Source: Erythrophleum ivorense (taxonomy: Eukaryota; Streptophyta; Magnoliopsida; Fabales; Fabaceae). Taken from it: a stretch of DNA of 64,000 nt. The notes beneath the pieces were generated by a model that was not told the DNA's origin, did not search any database, and saw only the letters and a list, made by a program, of their open reading frames with translations. Position numbers and translations under genes: made by a program. Shown here piece after piece: positions 48,061 to 60,660 of this stretch (positions within the stretch are counted from its first letter, which is position 1; the number at the start of each line of letters is the position of its first letter). The stretch spans positions 124,001 through 188,000 of the forward strand of contig JAIUCV010000662.1 in the NCBI GenBank assembly GCA_026724425.1. Reading direction: 5' to 3'.

Positions 48061-51000
48061 GAGGAACTCAACTACAAACTGCTCTCTATTTGTACAGTTT
48101 GATGATGTTGAATATATTTAGACAGTTGATACAACGAATCAAGTGAAGGCAACACTTCGTTCACCGAGTTTCACTGAAATTCAATACTCACTTGTGAGTC
48201 AATACTTGATATATTCATATACACATTAACTACATTCAACTACGATGAGAAACGTGAATGTGATTGCCACATCCTCTACATATTACAATTATTTCAAGCA
48301 TAATTGCTTGGTATCATGTTAGATTTATTGTTGTTGAAAGTTTATACATCAAATAAGATATAACATGATTCTAGAGAAGTTAGAGTTTTTGACTAATTAT
48401 TTGTTTTAACTCTTTCAAGGTAATGTCAATGTTTACTGTTATATATCTCGACATTGCACACTGAAATATCGTACTTTGAATACTTTTATAAATTCTTTCA
48501 TTTGCATTAATGTAAATAATCTCATTTCTCCTAGGCTTTTTTTCCCCTCAAATATCCTAATCACAAATATGCTCTAAATAGTTATAATAAACTTTTTTGT
48601 TAATTTTGAATTATTTATTTAAATATCTCAAAATTACTTGTAATTTACATATATATGATACATACATATTTATGTAAATTACTTTTTCCATTTGTAATAA
48701 TTACCTTTTAATTTTTGTTAAAATAATTTACTTCCTAATTTTTTCGTCTTCAAATAATTTTTTCACTCATGATTACCTTTCACTTTAAATAATTTTTTTT
48801 CAATTATTTTTCAACTATATATATTTATTTATTCCACCATAAATTATATTTCTTCACCAACTATATAAATTTACTTTTTTTTGACTATGAATAAAAAATA
48901 TTTCGCACTTAATTTTCAACTATCAAAATATTTTTTTTCCTATTTTTATTTCATTATTTCACCTTTTTCAACTATAAAAATATTTTTTCCTATTTTTATT
49001 CATTTCTTTATTTTACTCACTTCTGATATAAACTTACTTTTTTCACTATAAATCAAAAATACAAAAATTTTCCCAATTTTTTACAACTATAAAAAATTAA
49101 ATTAACTTCATCATTTTGCATTTTTCCCATTTTCCAAATTCGAAAGTTCTCATTTTTTTATTTCAACTTTTTAAACATGTTTTCCTCATTTTACTAATTT
49201 TAACTAATTTTTTCCACAATTTTCTCATTTACTTATTTTTCATTTTTTCCATTATTTTTTCATTTTATTAACTTTAAATATATTTCTCTTAGTTATTATT
49301 ATTTTTCTCCTTAACTATTACCTTAATTACTTCATTAATTTTGATCTTTTCCATTATTTATTTTTCACTTCCTTTTTTCACCTTCCTTATTTTAGCTATT
49401 TTCTTTCCTTAATTATTTCACATTATTCTATTATTTTTTTTATTTTAGTCACTTTAAACTAATTACCTTTTGTTATGTCCAATAACTTTTTAACATTCCT
49501 TAATTTTTTTTTCTCCAAATTCATAAATTCTCCTTCTAATTACTTTCAATTTTTAAACTTTTTCTCTCATTCACCTTATTTTAATTAATATTTAGAACTT
49601 TTTTTTTTTACTTTTTCCTAGCACATTTCTAAAACACATTTTAATTACTATCTAGAGCATTTTTTTTTCTCATTTAAATTTCTACCTTTTAATGATTTTT
49701 CATTTTTTTATTACAAACATATATATTTTAAAATTTTAGCCCTTTTCCCCTTTAATTATTTTACATCTTTTCCCTTAATTTTTTTAAATAACAAATAATT
49801 TCTTCTTTATCATGACCTATACAATTTCTTTACCTTTATTAATTTTTCTCCCAAATTCTAATTTTTTTTTTTTTTTTACTTTAGACAACTTTTTTTTCCT
49901 TCCACATCATTTACACAATTTAAACAGAAAATATTTCCACATCTATTCTTAATATATAGCTTAAATACCAATACCTTTTCCATTTCTACAACAAAATTTT
50001 CTTCCATTTCTTTTGTTGCTCCTTCATTTATTTCTCCCGTCAAATGTATATCTAAACTAATACATCAAAATCAAGATTAATTAGATAATTCCATGAACAA
50101 ATCTTTCTTTCATTTCCTTCTTTCTTTTTTCAAATGTATTTCTCAAATAAAAACCAAAATCTACATCAACCATACAACAAACAAAATTCTATAACATGTG
50201 ATATCAAATAATTCTACCAATATTATTATTTTGTAAATATTTTAAAATGTGCATATTTCAGTTATAACAAAAATTAAAATGTCAGATATGATATAAATTT
50301 TGGTGTACCTAATATTTTCATTAAAAAATACACCTTGATACTTTGTAGTTCTTTCTCCTTCACTAGTACCTCAAAATAATAACAATACCTCATTAGCAAA
50401 TCTCACAATAAGTAAATTTAGCAAATAACTAGTAATTTTGGCTACAAGAAATGAGAGGGAGTGAATTGGTAATTTTGGCTACAAAAAATGAAAGAAAGTG
50501 AATTGGTAATTTTGGTTGTAGAAAATAAGAAGAAGATAATGGAAATCGAGAGTTCAAGCAAATTTATAGATAGAGTTAATATTTTTTACATTATCTGTAA
50601 CTTTTTTTTCATCAATCACAACATTCCACAATCTTGATCATCTAATCAGATTTCGCCATGTGTGCCATCATTTATTTTTTCATAGCGACTAGCCTACAAA
50701 CATTTGAATCTGAAACCATAAGTTCTGAGTTCAGATTCCGAATTCAAAGATTTATTATCCTTAGAACAAATAATTTCTACTGTTACTTTTTTGCGATTTT
50801 TTTATTACTTCTTATACAAAAAACAAGAATTTACACAAAAATATTACATGTAGGGTTGCACATGCTCCAGATCATGTCCAACATTTGGTTAATTTGAGAC
50901 TTGGCTTAGTCCAATAAAATTCGACTTGTTGCTATGTTGAATGGGGTTGGTCGAATTGGTCTTCTCTTAGCAAAAATTAAAAAATGATTTTTTTAAAAAA

Positions 51001-53034
51001 TAAAATTTTTCTATAAATCTTTATAAAATGTTGTCTTTATGAAAAAAAATTTCATATAAATTATTATAAAATTACATATTACCTTACCAAAATTTTTTTT
51101 ATATAAACCTCTAAAAAATAACCTTTTTTCAAAAGGTATTATGATTCAATTTGATTTTCTTATTTTTGTCCTTTTTTTTTCCTTTTTTGCCTAGCTTGAC
51201 TCGATTAAATTTGATTAAGTTAGATTAGGTTCATTAAGTTAGCTGAGCCAATATGTACTTTTAATTAGATGGATGAACTTATTTTTTAAAAAGTTATAAG
51301 TTTAAAGGCTTAATTTTTGAAATTGAAAGTTTGAAGGTTTACTTTTAAATAACCCAAAGTTTAAGATTCTCTTTCTTTACTTTTCAATTGAACATTGTGT
51401 TGACAAGCTAAGTCTCTTCTTTTTCATTCATAAGGTGTTTTTCTGAAACAAGATTTTTTTTCTCTTTTCTATTTTATATTTCAATATTTAAAATTTTTAA
51501 TCTTAAGTCTAAGAAACTTAATCCAAGTAATACTTTTACTGAATTTAAATGTCCGGAAGACTTGATATACTAGGTTCAATGCAAACCCCTTTTATCTTTT
51601 CTCAATTTCTTAGACTTTGTGCATCCTTTGTTAAAAAAAATGAAAAAAAGGTCTTAGAGTTTTGATTTAGGATTTTGTACTTCTAAAGTTTATGTTTTAG
51701 CGTTTAGAATTCTAGAATTAAGCGTTTTTATCTTTTTATTTATTAAGAATAATTTGTTAATTTTAAAATAAGTAAATAATTTTTTTATATTATAATGGAT
51801 AATTTTGTTTGTGTGCGCGCATAATTGCATATATATATATATATATATATATACAAGTAGAGGGATCAATTTACGTCAGTGTCTGAATCAGGTTCCTCTA
51901 TTACTTGTTAAAAGTAGCAAGGATTTAACAAGCAGATATAGATTGTCTAAATTTTAAATTATTTTTATATTAATTTTTTATTTAAAAAATAAAACGCAAG
52001 ATAAAACTAACATTTCACTTGCCATTGGACAAATCTTTTATCTGATGAGAGTTAAAAAATTTGTCTTATCATAGGTTTTGCTTCCTTCAAAATAAAAAAA
52101 ACTTAAAAAATAAAAGCAATTTTAAAAATAAGATATGAATCATTTAAATCTACCAAGTAGTGAACAATCCTCTCAACAAATTGCCACATTTATCCTCTTC
52201 AATATTCAAGTATAATATTCATTGATCTAATTATAGGATTAAAAAAAATATTATGTTGACATTCTATGTCGAATTTTATAAGTATGCAATCTGATAATTA
52301 GCAATTTTTTATATTTACGGTTTATATCATGTGACAAAAGAATCTTAACTCAACATCTTCTAAATGTAAAAAACACCTAATATTCCAAGGTTTGGTTTGT
52401 ATACCTCTCTAAGACACCAATCTAAGATGTTTTCAAAACTATTTCAAACAGATAAATATTTATACTTTATGAGGTAATTATAAATACATTAAAAACAAAT
52501 TCATGTTACCTGATATTTTAGATTGTATAACAAATTTGAAAAGTAGATAAATTCGAACTTTATAATCTTTTAAAAATTTAATTTCAAATTCATAACAATT
52601 TAGTTATAGTACTAACACAATATTTATCATGTTATTTGCATGAGTCACTTTACCTCAATGACCAAATTAAAGTAACTTTATATTTTATGGGAAAATAAAT
52701 AAATAGATATTTGAATGAATAAATAATGATATTTGTTATATTCAATATGATCATTAAAGAACAAACCAAACCATTAATCAATTTTTGGTTAGTTTATGTA
52801 GAAAGAGAAAAAATATTTATAATAAAATCCTTTAATTGACATTTATTACTAAACAATTAGTTATATATACCGCATAACTGCCCAATATTGCTTGCTAGAC
52901 TATACTCTTGACAAATGAATATGCATTGAAACGCAAAGACTAGACAATAAACACAAAACAAACAGGTAAGCAAACAAAACACATTTAGTAGAAACAGAGT
53001 CTTAAAACAAAAATCCCCAAAAAACATGGATATA
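48061..53034. other. AT-rich DNA; 48.54-50.05 kb strongly T-rich on the plus strand
   Basis: No gene seen. From about 48540 to 50050 the plus strand is dominated by T with C, in patterns such as TTTTTCATTTTTTCC, ATTATTTCA and TTTTTCAACTATAAA. These look like decayed low-complexity repeats. 50.85-51.3 kb has motifs resembling non-autonomous DNA elements, but no paired ends were found. Confidence 0.5.
51829..51853. repeat. (TA)n microsatellite
   Basis: TA dinucleotide repeat preceded by a short GTGTGCGCGC. Confidence 0.95.
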
Positions 53035-53233
53035 AGGCAACGGTCCTAAAAACACATCAATTATAATTCAGTTACGAATCAAAAAGGGAATTTCCTCCCA
53101 GTTGGATACAAGACAAGTGCTTAGAAATAAGATTATCAGTGAAACAAAACTCGAGATGTTCAACTTTCAAAACACAGTAACAAGTCTTCAACGCGAAAAA
53201 CAAAGAGAGATCGGAATGGGGCGGTAAGAATGT
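53035..53233 (-). other. 3' untranslated region of eEF2 (probable)
   Basis: Directly follows the stop codon. The homologous DNA next to the pseudogene (about 37020-37211) shares blocks such as CCCAGTTG and ACAAGTGCTTAG, so this part was included in the duplication. No polyadenylation site was fixed. Confidence 0.55.
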
Positions 53234-56200
53234 TTAAAGCTTGTCCTCATACTCTGAAAGTGGAGTCATCTGCTCCTTCAAGCCCTTCCTCTTGCGAATG
53301 TCGGCAACAAGCTGTCCAGCTTGTGATCCAGCCTCCATTGGATCTGAAGACATCATATCCCAGTGATCAAACACAGACTGGGGGAAAGCCTGACCTGACG
53401 TTGCAGCCCTCAAAGTACTTGAGAACCCAAAAGACTCAATGACAGGGAGGTATGCCTTAATGTTGTAAAGGGGTGTACCAGGCCTCTGCATCTCCTCAAA
53501 GACATGTCCACGTTTCTGGTTAAGAACACTGTAGATGCCACCGAGAGCCTGCTCAGGAGCCTGGATTTCGACCAGGTAAACTGGCTCTAGAAGTCTGGGT
53601 TTAGCAGTCAATTGGGAAGCATAGAACACTCTCCTTGCGGTAGGAATGATCTGACCACCTCCCCTGTGGATAGCATCAGCATGAAGAACAACATCACAGA
53701 CTTCAAAGCAGATGCCCCTCATGTTCTCTTCAGCCAGTGCACCTTCCTTTGATGCCCACTGAAACCCAGCAACAACTGAATCCTTGATTTCATTAAGGTA
53801 CTGCACTCCCTTACACATATCCACCACCATGTTTGGTCCAAGGGTCTCAGGTCCAAAACACCAGATTTTCTTGGCAAGATCCTTGTCCCAACCAAACTCT
53901 TCCGATAAGATTTTAGAACGAACTTTGGGGTCATCTCTTGGTCCAATCTTGCCGTCATCAATTGCCTCCGCAAGTCCTTCCTCCAAGGGTCTGGCTTCCA
54001 TGTATAGACGGTTGTGCTTGTTGGGTGACTTGCTCATCACAGTACGGCAAGATCTCTCCAGGACAGTCTCGCGGAAAGACACAACGGGGTCAGATTTAAT
54101 AATCTCAGCTCCACCCATGAAATCTTCCTGCAAGTCTTTCAAACAGATCTCAAGGTGAAGTTCTCCAGCACCAGCAACAATGTGCTCACCTGACTCCTCA
54201 ATAGTACAAACAACCATAGGATCTGACTTCGCCAACCGCTTAAGACCTTCGACAAGCTTGGGAAGATCTGATGCAACCTTGCACTGAACAGCAACACGAA
54301 CCACAGGTGAGACAGAAAACTTCATAGCTCGGATGGGGTGGGCATCTACTTCTTTCTCATTTGTTAAGGTGGCATTCTTGGTAATAAATTGATCCAAACC
54401 AACCATGGCAACTGTGTTGCCACACGGCACGTCCTCAACAGTTTCCTGCCTCTTTCCCATCCAAATCACAGTTCTTTGCACACTCTTGACATACAAGTCC
54501 TTCTTCTCTCCAGGTACATAATTTGGTCCCATAATTCTCACCTTCAAACCTGTAGAAACCCTGCCAGAGAAGACACGGCCAAAAGCATAAAACCTACCCT
54601 TATCAGATGCAGGAATCATCTTTGAGACATAAAGCATGAGAGGTCCATCAGGATCACAGCTCCTGATTGCAGCAGCATAAGGATCATCAAGAGGACCCTC
54701 ATACAAGTTCTCAACACGATACTTTTGAGCTTTTGCGGGTGAGGGAAGATGGAATATCATCATTTCCAACAGTGCATTACTTGCCGGCAGCCAGGTTTGC
54801 ATCACACGTTTCATTAAATGTTTACCCATCAGATCCTTCTCGTCGGATTTCATGGTCACACCAAGTTTTTGCAACATAGGCCACAGCTTATCCTTCTGAT
54901 CATTCATACAGGTGTTGATTATCTGTTTGATGGGCTCATAACAGAACTGAACAAACCCGCGCTTGCAAGTAGGAGAACCAGTATTCTTGGTTGTCCATTT
55001 CTTGGTGGCTGGATCAAAGAAGTTCTCGCCCCAGAGCCTTTCCATCATCTTTGCCTCGTCAACTCCAAATTTTGAAGCATACATTTTTGCAAAGTTGGTC
55101 AGAGTGAAAGCCCATCCATGCAAACCGGCTGAAAAAGCAACTGTTCCTTGTTCTGGGTAGACCTGGACATCACCGAGGAGCGGATCTTCATATGTAGCCA
55201 TGATCACATTAGCGTTCTCAATAACCCTCTGAAATGTCTGGTACGCCTCCTCTCCATCCACCTGGAGCTCAAGGAAGCACCTGTCCATCTTATTAACAGT
55301 CAGAACAGGCCTAATTCTTTCTCCCAGGGCCTGTCGGAGCACTGTTTCTGTCTGGACGCACACACCCTCAATGCAATCCACCACCACTAACGCTCCATCA
55401 GTGATGCGAAGCGCAGCTGTGACCTCAGATGAGAAGTCCACGTGCCCAGGGGAGTCAATCAGATTTATGAGGTATTCATTCCCTTGCCGCTCTCCCTTGT
55501 AGCTCTTGAGTGATTCATCACTCATCTCATAGTAGAGGGAGATACCGGTAGACTTAATTGTGATACCACGCTCAGCTTCATCTGCACGGGTATCAGTCAT
55601 CCTGACATCACCCGCCACTTCTTGGGCAATAATACCCGCAGCAGCCACAAGAGAATCAGTAAGAGTTGATTTTCCTGCATTTGAAAAGCCAGACAATAGA
55701 GAGTTATACAGACTAGAACATTAATGTAATTATACAACACAACAAATCAACATTATTATATTAAACAGCTAAATCAACAGCAACAGTTTTATCAATAGCA
55801 GAAATCTTATTTCAGCGTAAAGAAGTGTTGACAGAAAGTCCAATGGATCTTTCACCAGTGAATATCAAAGAATTTCCCATAAGACTCGTGCATGATAAGT
55901 TTTAACATTAACACGTTAGTATAAAAGAAGCATAATAATACAATTATATCTTACCCCTCACAGAACACAAGGAGAAACAGCGTCATAATGACAATATGGG
56001 AATGTATCACAGAGAAAGTAACAACTAGAACAGATAAAAGCTGTACATATCAAGTCCATACCATGATCAACATGTGCAATAACAGACATATTACGAATAT
56101 TGTGCTTCAAGTCCATAATACGACGAAGCTCTTCACCTGTGAACTTCACCTGCAGAAAACAACACAATTCTCAATTTAAAAGATGCACAACCAATGAAAT

Positions 56201-56245
56201 TTCAAATGCTTAGATTTCCAGAAGCAATGTTGTATAACTTACCAT
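53234..56245 (-). CDS. eEF2: Eukaryotic translation elongation factor 2 (eEF2)
   Basis: GTPase that drives ribosomal translocation in the cytosol. Three coding exons on the minus strand: 56245-56243 (only the ATG), 56149-56062 and 55674-53234, with GT-AG introns. They total 2532 nt, or 843 aa plus TAA, the length of the plant protein. The P-loop AHVDHGKS (residues 26-33) is split by intron 2. The other G motifs are DSPGHVDF and NKMDR, with [16 protein letters not shown] as switch I. In the C-terminal half, DAIHRGGGQ places the diphthamide-modified His at residue 700. Domain order is the usual G domain, beta-barrel and C-terminal domains, ending in YEDKL. All key residues are present. The decayed copy 13 kb away shares its introns and promoter. 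Expression is probably high and constitutive, inferred from the gene type and promoter motifs. Confidence 0.98.
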
Positions 56246-56990
56246 CTTGACTTGTCTTTATTTCCCGCAAAAATATAAGTCTATTGATGTTGAACTAGTA
56301 TAAGGCTACAGAAAACATCAGACAAAAAAAAAAAATTAGAATCTCGATTCATAAATATACCCGGGGATGCTGGATGAAAAAACCATCAATACAAATTAGA
56401 AAGTGACCAACAACAGCTAAACACTGATTATCGTTTTATTTTTTTGGAGAGATAGAAGAGGCTGATCTATCTTAAATATATAAGGCTATAAGCCGATAAG
56501 TGTGTATGTTAAACCATGATCTATTTCTTAAAAATAGCTAGTATACGCAGGTAAAGGCCATTAATCTCCAAAACAATCAAAAACTAAATCAAAATGTTGA
56601 CACTAAAATTACATGATAGCAAAATCCTGTTCAAAACAAGGTGCTGGATAAACATGTTGCGAGCAAAAGAAGAATCAAGCAGACCCATTAAAAATCGCAT
56701 CTAGTTATCAAGCAAATTTGAAAAAAAAAAAAAACACATCTTTCTCAGCAAAATCTCTCTATGTTATAAAAAAATCTTTTAATCCTAGAGTTGCAGATTT
56801 GAAATATATGAAGCTCTCAAGGGAGATCGAACTTTTTAACCAAAGCAGACATGTATGTTGAGCAAATCGAACCGAAAAGTACAAAGAATGGAACACGGAG
56901 ATCTGTTAGGGAACAGAGAATTGATAGGAAATGAGGTATGAAAACGTACCAAAGGGAGAGATAGAGGGAGGGGCGGCGAGGGAGGTGATG
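56246..56990 (-). other. eEF2 5' leader with a probable leader intron
   Basis: A first non-coding exon appears to end at 56950 before GTACG. A second leader exon would start at 56305, after TTTTCTGTAG, and run to the ATG at 56245. The intron is about 640 bp. The first leader exon, on the minus strand, is pyrimidine-rich (CCTCCCTCGCC, CTCTATCTCTCC). Leader introns are common in highly expressed plant translation genes. The same acceptor block is preserved beside the pseudogene. Confidence 0.6.
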
Positions 56991-56999
56991 CAGCCTCAC

Positions 57000-57125
57000 C
57001 GTCTCTCTCGTCCGTATATAAGGGGGGAGATGTGATGAACAAAGATACTCGAGGCATATACCGAGCGGTCCACGCAATAAGGGTTTTACGTTGCCTTGGG
57101 CCGGGCTTGACCCGGTTTCGAGATA
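57000..57125 (-). promoter_or_regulatory. eEF2 core promoter
   Basis: On the minus strand, a TATA box CTTATATACGG lies at about 57012-57022. Upstream are a telo-box-like AAACCCTTA near 57077-57086 and a GGCCCA (site II-type) motif at about 57097-57102. Such pairs are typical of plant ribosomal-protein and elongation-factor genes. Spacing suggests transcription starts near 56985. Confidence 0.65.
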
Positions 57126-57244
57126 CATTCCTATTTCTGCTCTTGGTTCTTTCTTTACCGTTTAAATTAAAATAAATTATATAGATATATTTTAAATTGT
57201 ACTTTAATTATATAGATTATTTTAAATTTTAAAATAAACATAAT

Positions 57245-57530
57245 TTTTTTTAATTTTGTAAAATCACACAAATCTTCCCCTTATTTTTAAAATTTTTCTC
57301 TGAAATTAATAATAAATTGCTTAAATCTTTCATATTTTTGTTGAAATTTTAGATACTTCTTTTCTATTTTCAAAATATACACAATTTTTTTTTGAAATAG
57401 AAGAAAAATATATATAATTTCAACAAAACTTAGGGAAAACCTGTGTAATTTACTCTTTGTTTTAGGAGAAGTTTTAAAAATAGAGAAGATGTTTGTGTAA
57501 TTTTAATAAAACTAAAAAAAGACTTGTGTA
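57245..57530. mobile_element. Foldback (MITE-like) element candidate
   Basis: The outer arm at about 57249-57308, with ACACAAATCTTCCCC, pairs with about 57465-57530, whose reverse complement reads ACACAAACATCTTCTC. Inner arms around GTTGAAATTTT (57339) and AATTTCAAC (57424) also pair. The centre lies near 57385. No target duplication was identified. It sits just upstream of the eEF2 promoter. Confidence 0.6.
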
Positions 57531-59849
57531 GTTCACTCTCTAAATTATGCCTTGATTTTGAACCCAAAAAATTGTGTCCTAATAGTTGGTGTGTGTTTTT
57601 ATTTTAGGTATAAGTCATTTTTTTTTTTCAATAAAGAAGGCGCAAAATCTCATAAGCAAGAAGTGAGAAGAGAGGTAGAGTAAGGATAAAATTAAAGTAT
57701 ATTGAGTCCTTGTGAAACTTAAATTCAAAAAATATGCCAATTGAACAAAGCTCTTAAGCAATAAAAGTCCAATTTTAATCTCTAAAATTTTACTCATGTT
57801 GTAAATAATATAATTATATGGATATTTAGAACATCTAAAAAATGACTCTTTAAGATTCTTTCTCATGTTTTAGAGTATATACTTTATAATTTTTAAAGAA
57901 TTTATATTGTATAAATATATAAATTAATTTTTTTATTATGTTTTTGTAACTCATAAGTTTTATCTTTATAATTGATGGCCTATAACTAGAGACATGTACT
58001 AAGTGTGAAGCATCTAAGAAAATGAAAATTATTTTCTCTATTTTTCTCTCAATTTTTTCTTTTGACCTTGTCATATTTCTTATATTTCCATTAGTTTTAC
58101 AACACATTATTTGCGCAAATTTTTAGCAAATTGGTGTAAAGCATCAATTGTTAGAGTTTGGTGTTTATATATTAAAATATAAGAAATTTTTAGTTCTTAC
58201 TTTATATTATCCATATATGCAATACTTTAAATTATTCATAATTTCAAGACTTATTCATTTTCATAATATGATTATCAATTTAATATTTGTAAATGCCTTG
58301 AAAATCAAGGCCAAATATGATTAGATAGCTAGTAGCAGCTCCACTTTTAATTTTGGTTATTTTATAATCAATGACTTCATTGTCTAAATGAATAAAGTAT
58401 ATGTATAGAAAAAATTTGTAGTTTATTTTGATAAATCAGTGATTATAAAAGATTTGTTATTATAACCTTTGAGGCTAAAAGGTTATATACTTTATGCCAC
58501 CAGAAAATTTTGAAAAATCTTTAAAGGTAACATTTATGAGCAAGTTAATGACCACTTATGACCTATGCATAAATTAACTATTAAATATCAATAATGACCG
58601 ACTATTGTTATTAAAATAAAATTATGAGTAATAGCGATAGTATGGCTAAAGGCCATAAAGACAAATGGTTATAATTTTTCAAGCTCAAGAATGACAAAAG
58701 CGACCATAAAACCTAGAAGACCATAAGAAGTTGAATAATCATCATGTATTTTATTTTGACAATTGATGTTGTAAATTTTAAGATTCTAAGAAAGAAGATC
58801 AATTGCAATTTCTTCTTATATGTGATTGTTAACCTTCATTATGATAAACTACAAAAACAAAATGTATTTATTTTATACTTTTATTTTTATCCTTTACTTA
58901 TAATTAAATTACTTATATGTATCACTTGAAAAAAAATCTCATATACAAGCAACACTTGAATACTTATTATAAGTATTTAATATTGAATTCATTTTATTGT
59001 TATCAATTTGAAAAATACTTTAAAAGAAAAAATCAAGCATTCTTACAAAATATGTAAAGTGTTTATCTTTATTTATAATCAATTTCATAAACAACTGGAT
59101 GCAGAATATTCTATAAATAGACTTGTAGTTTTTATAATAATTTGAAGGGAGAATATATGCATTAGAAGTAACATTTTTTCCAACAGAGAGATATTATAAA
59201 AGTATGCATAATTAAATTTAATTACTCCATACTTCATATTTTAAATATGCTCTTATAGCAACAATATCGAAGCATACTATTAATAAGTAGTAAAAATGTA
59301 TAGTGATAATATATATGAAAATATAATGTATATTAGTTCTTCAAGAATTACCTATAATAGAATATACATGGTTTAGTTCTTGAAAAACTAATATGGGTAT
59401 TTGTCATTCTATGATTGGACACAAAATCTATAATAAAGACATATATTTGTAGATAGTTCTTAAAGATTAAAAATACTTTTTCATTTGGTAATAGGTGATA
59501 ATAATATTAATATTACATCGAGTAGTATACAACTATTGAAGGCATTGAAAAAGCTATCATATTATTATCCAAGGGGATAAAATCTATTATTGATAATGCA
59601 TTATTTTTATTAAGTCTCAAAGAAATTTATTAAATTTTAAAGATATCCATCATAATGAATATTATATTGATATTGTAAATAAAAAATATTAAATATTTAC
59701 TTATCACATTTCAAGTATCAAAAAAGAAATACATATTAAGAAAATCATCTACCTTATCTTCTAATTTATACAATATAATTATTAGTATGATTAAAATATA
59801 CAATATAGTAAACAAAAAGTTTACTAATCTAAATATATTTAAATTTATT
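57531..59849. other. AT-rich DNA, no gene; possible upstream copia remains
   Basis: No coding family recognised. The right-hand part (about 59.2-59.85 kb) could be the protease-side portion of the copia fragment that follows, but it is too decayed to call. Confidence 0.45.
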
Positions 59850-60260
59850 ATTTGGCATGATTAGTTAGATCATCACAAAATAATTATGATGTAAGAAATT
59901 ATTGAGAATTTAGATGAATATGTAATTAAAAACCAAAAGATTCTTTAATTAAAAAAAAAATCTTATATACTACTTTTTCTCAAGATAAATTAATTACTAA
60001 ATTATCACTAGCTAAAGTTGGGATTGGATTCTTTACATTTTTGAAATATATCAAAGATGATATATGTGAGTCTATTTATCTACTATAAAAACCATTCAAA
60101 TATTATTTAATATTGATAGATGCATTTATAAAGATGGTTACATGTGTGTTTATTATTAATTTGTAACTTGATATTTCCAAGAGTACAATTTTTAGATTAT
60201 GCAATCAAGAAAATCTTTCTTGATAATGCTAATGAGTTTATATCTCAGGCCTTTCTTCTT
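59850..60260 (+). pseudogene. Ty1/copia integrase fragment
   Basis: A plus-strand fragment of the GAG-pre-integrase and integrase core. In shifting frames it reads KLITKLSLAKVGIGFFTFLK, then a block ending DDICESIYL, and after a frameshift QFLDYAIKKIFLDNANEF near 60190-60235. In plant copia integrases the matching part is the core carrying a catalytic Asp and LDNAGEF. It is heavily decayed and lacks LTRs nearby. It is unrelated in position to the intronic copia element. Confidence 0.75.
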
Positions 60261-60379
60261 TTGAAAGCACTTGTCCTTCATTTCCTAAGTCCTTAAAGTC
60301 CCAATAGTCTCTGTCATGTAAACACGACTAGATGATCTAATAGCCTTTAAGTGCTCATTTTCAAGCTTTAAATAACAAG

Positions 60380-60660
60380 CAACATCATCAAAAATAATGA
60401 TACAACTTATATATGTCATATTTGATTGTAAGCCTTTTAAGATTAGTTGTGAAAGGACAACTAAACTTATCCTTTAAGATAATTCACATTACTTGTATAG
60501 TCGAGTAAGACTTATACTCACACTTTAAATCATCAGCCATATAGTTGAGCATCATTATGTGAGCTATCTTTCTTTTTCCAAGCCTAAAATGCATTAAGGT
60601 CTCTAATTTGCCGAGTTGAGTTTTCATGCTCATGCTCTAGCATGACATTGTTTAGTGGCT
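60380..60660 (-). pseudogene. Ty1/copia gag (UBN2-type) fragment, opposite strand
   Basis: A minus-strand fragment reading LNYMADDLKCEYKSYS, a stop, then a block ending in KRLTIKYDIYK. This is the pattern of UBN2-type gag, where MADDL..EFE..TA..MW and RLTIKFD..K are usual. It lies head-to-tail opposed to the adjacent integrase fragment, so the two are either different elements or an inverted rearrangement. Confidence 0.65.

Noticed and set aside
53784..55390. Plus-strand open frames opposite the eEF2 gene
   Set aside because: Antisense shadows of a conserved, codon-biased coding exon. The same shadows appear opposite the pseudogene.
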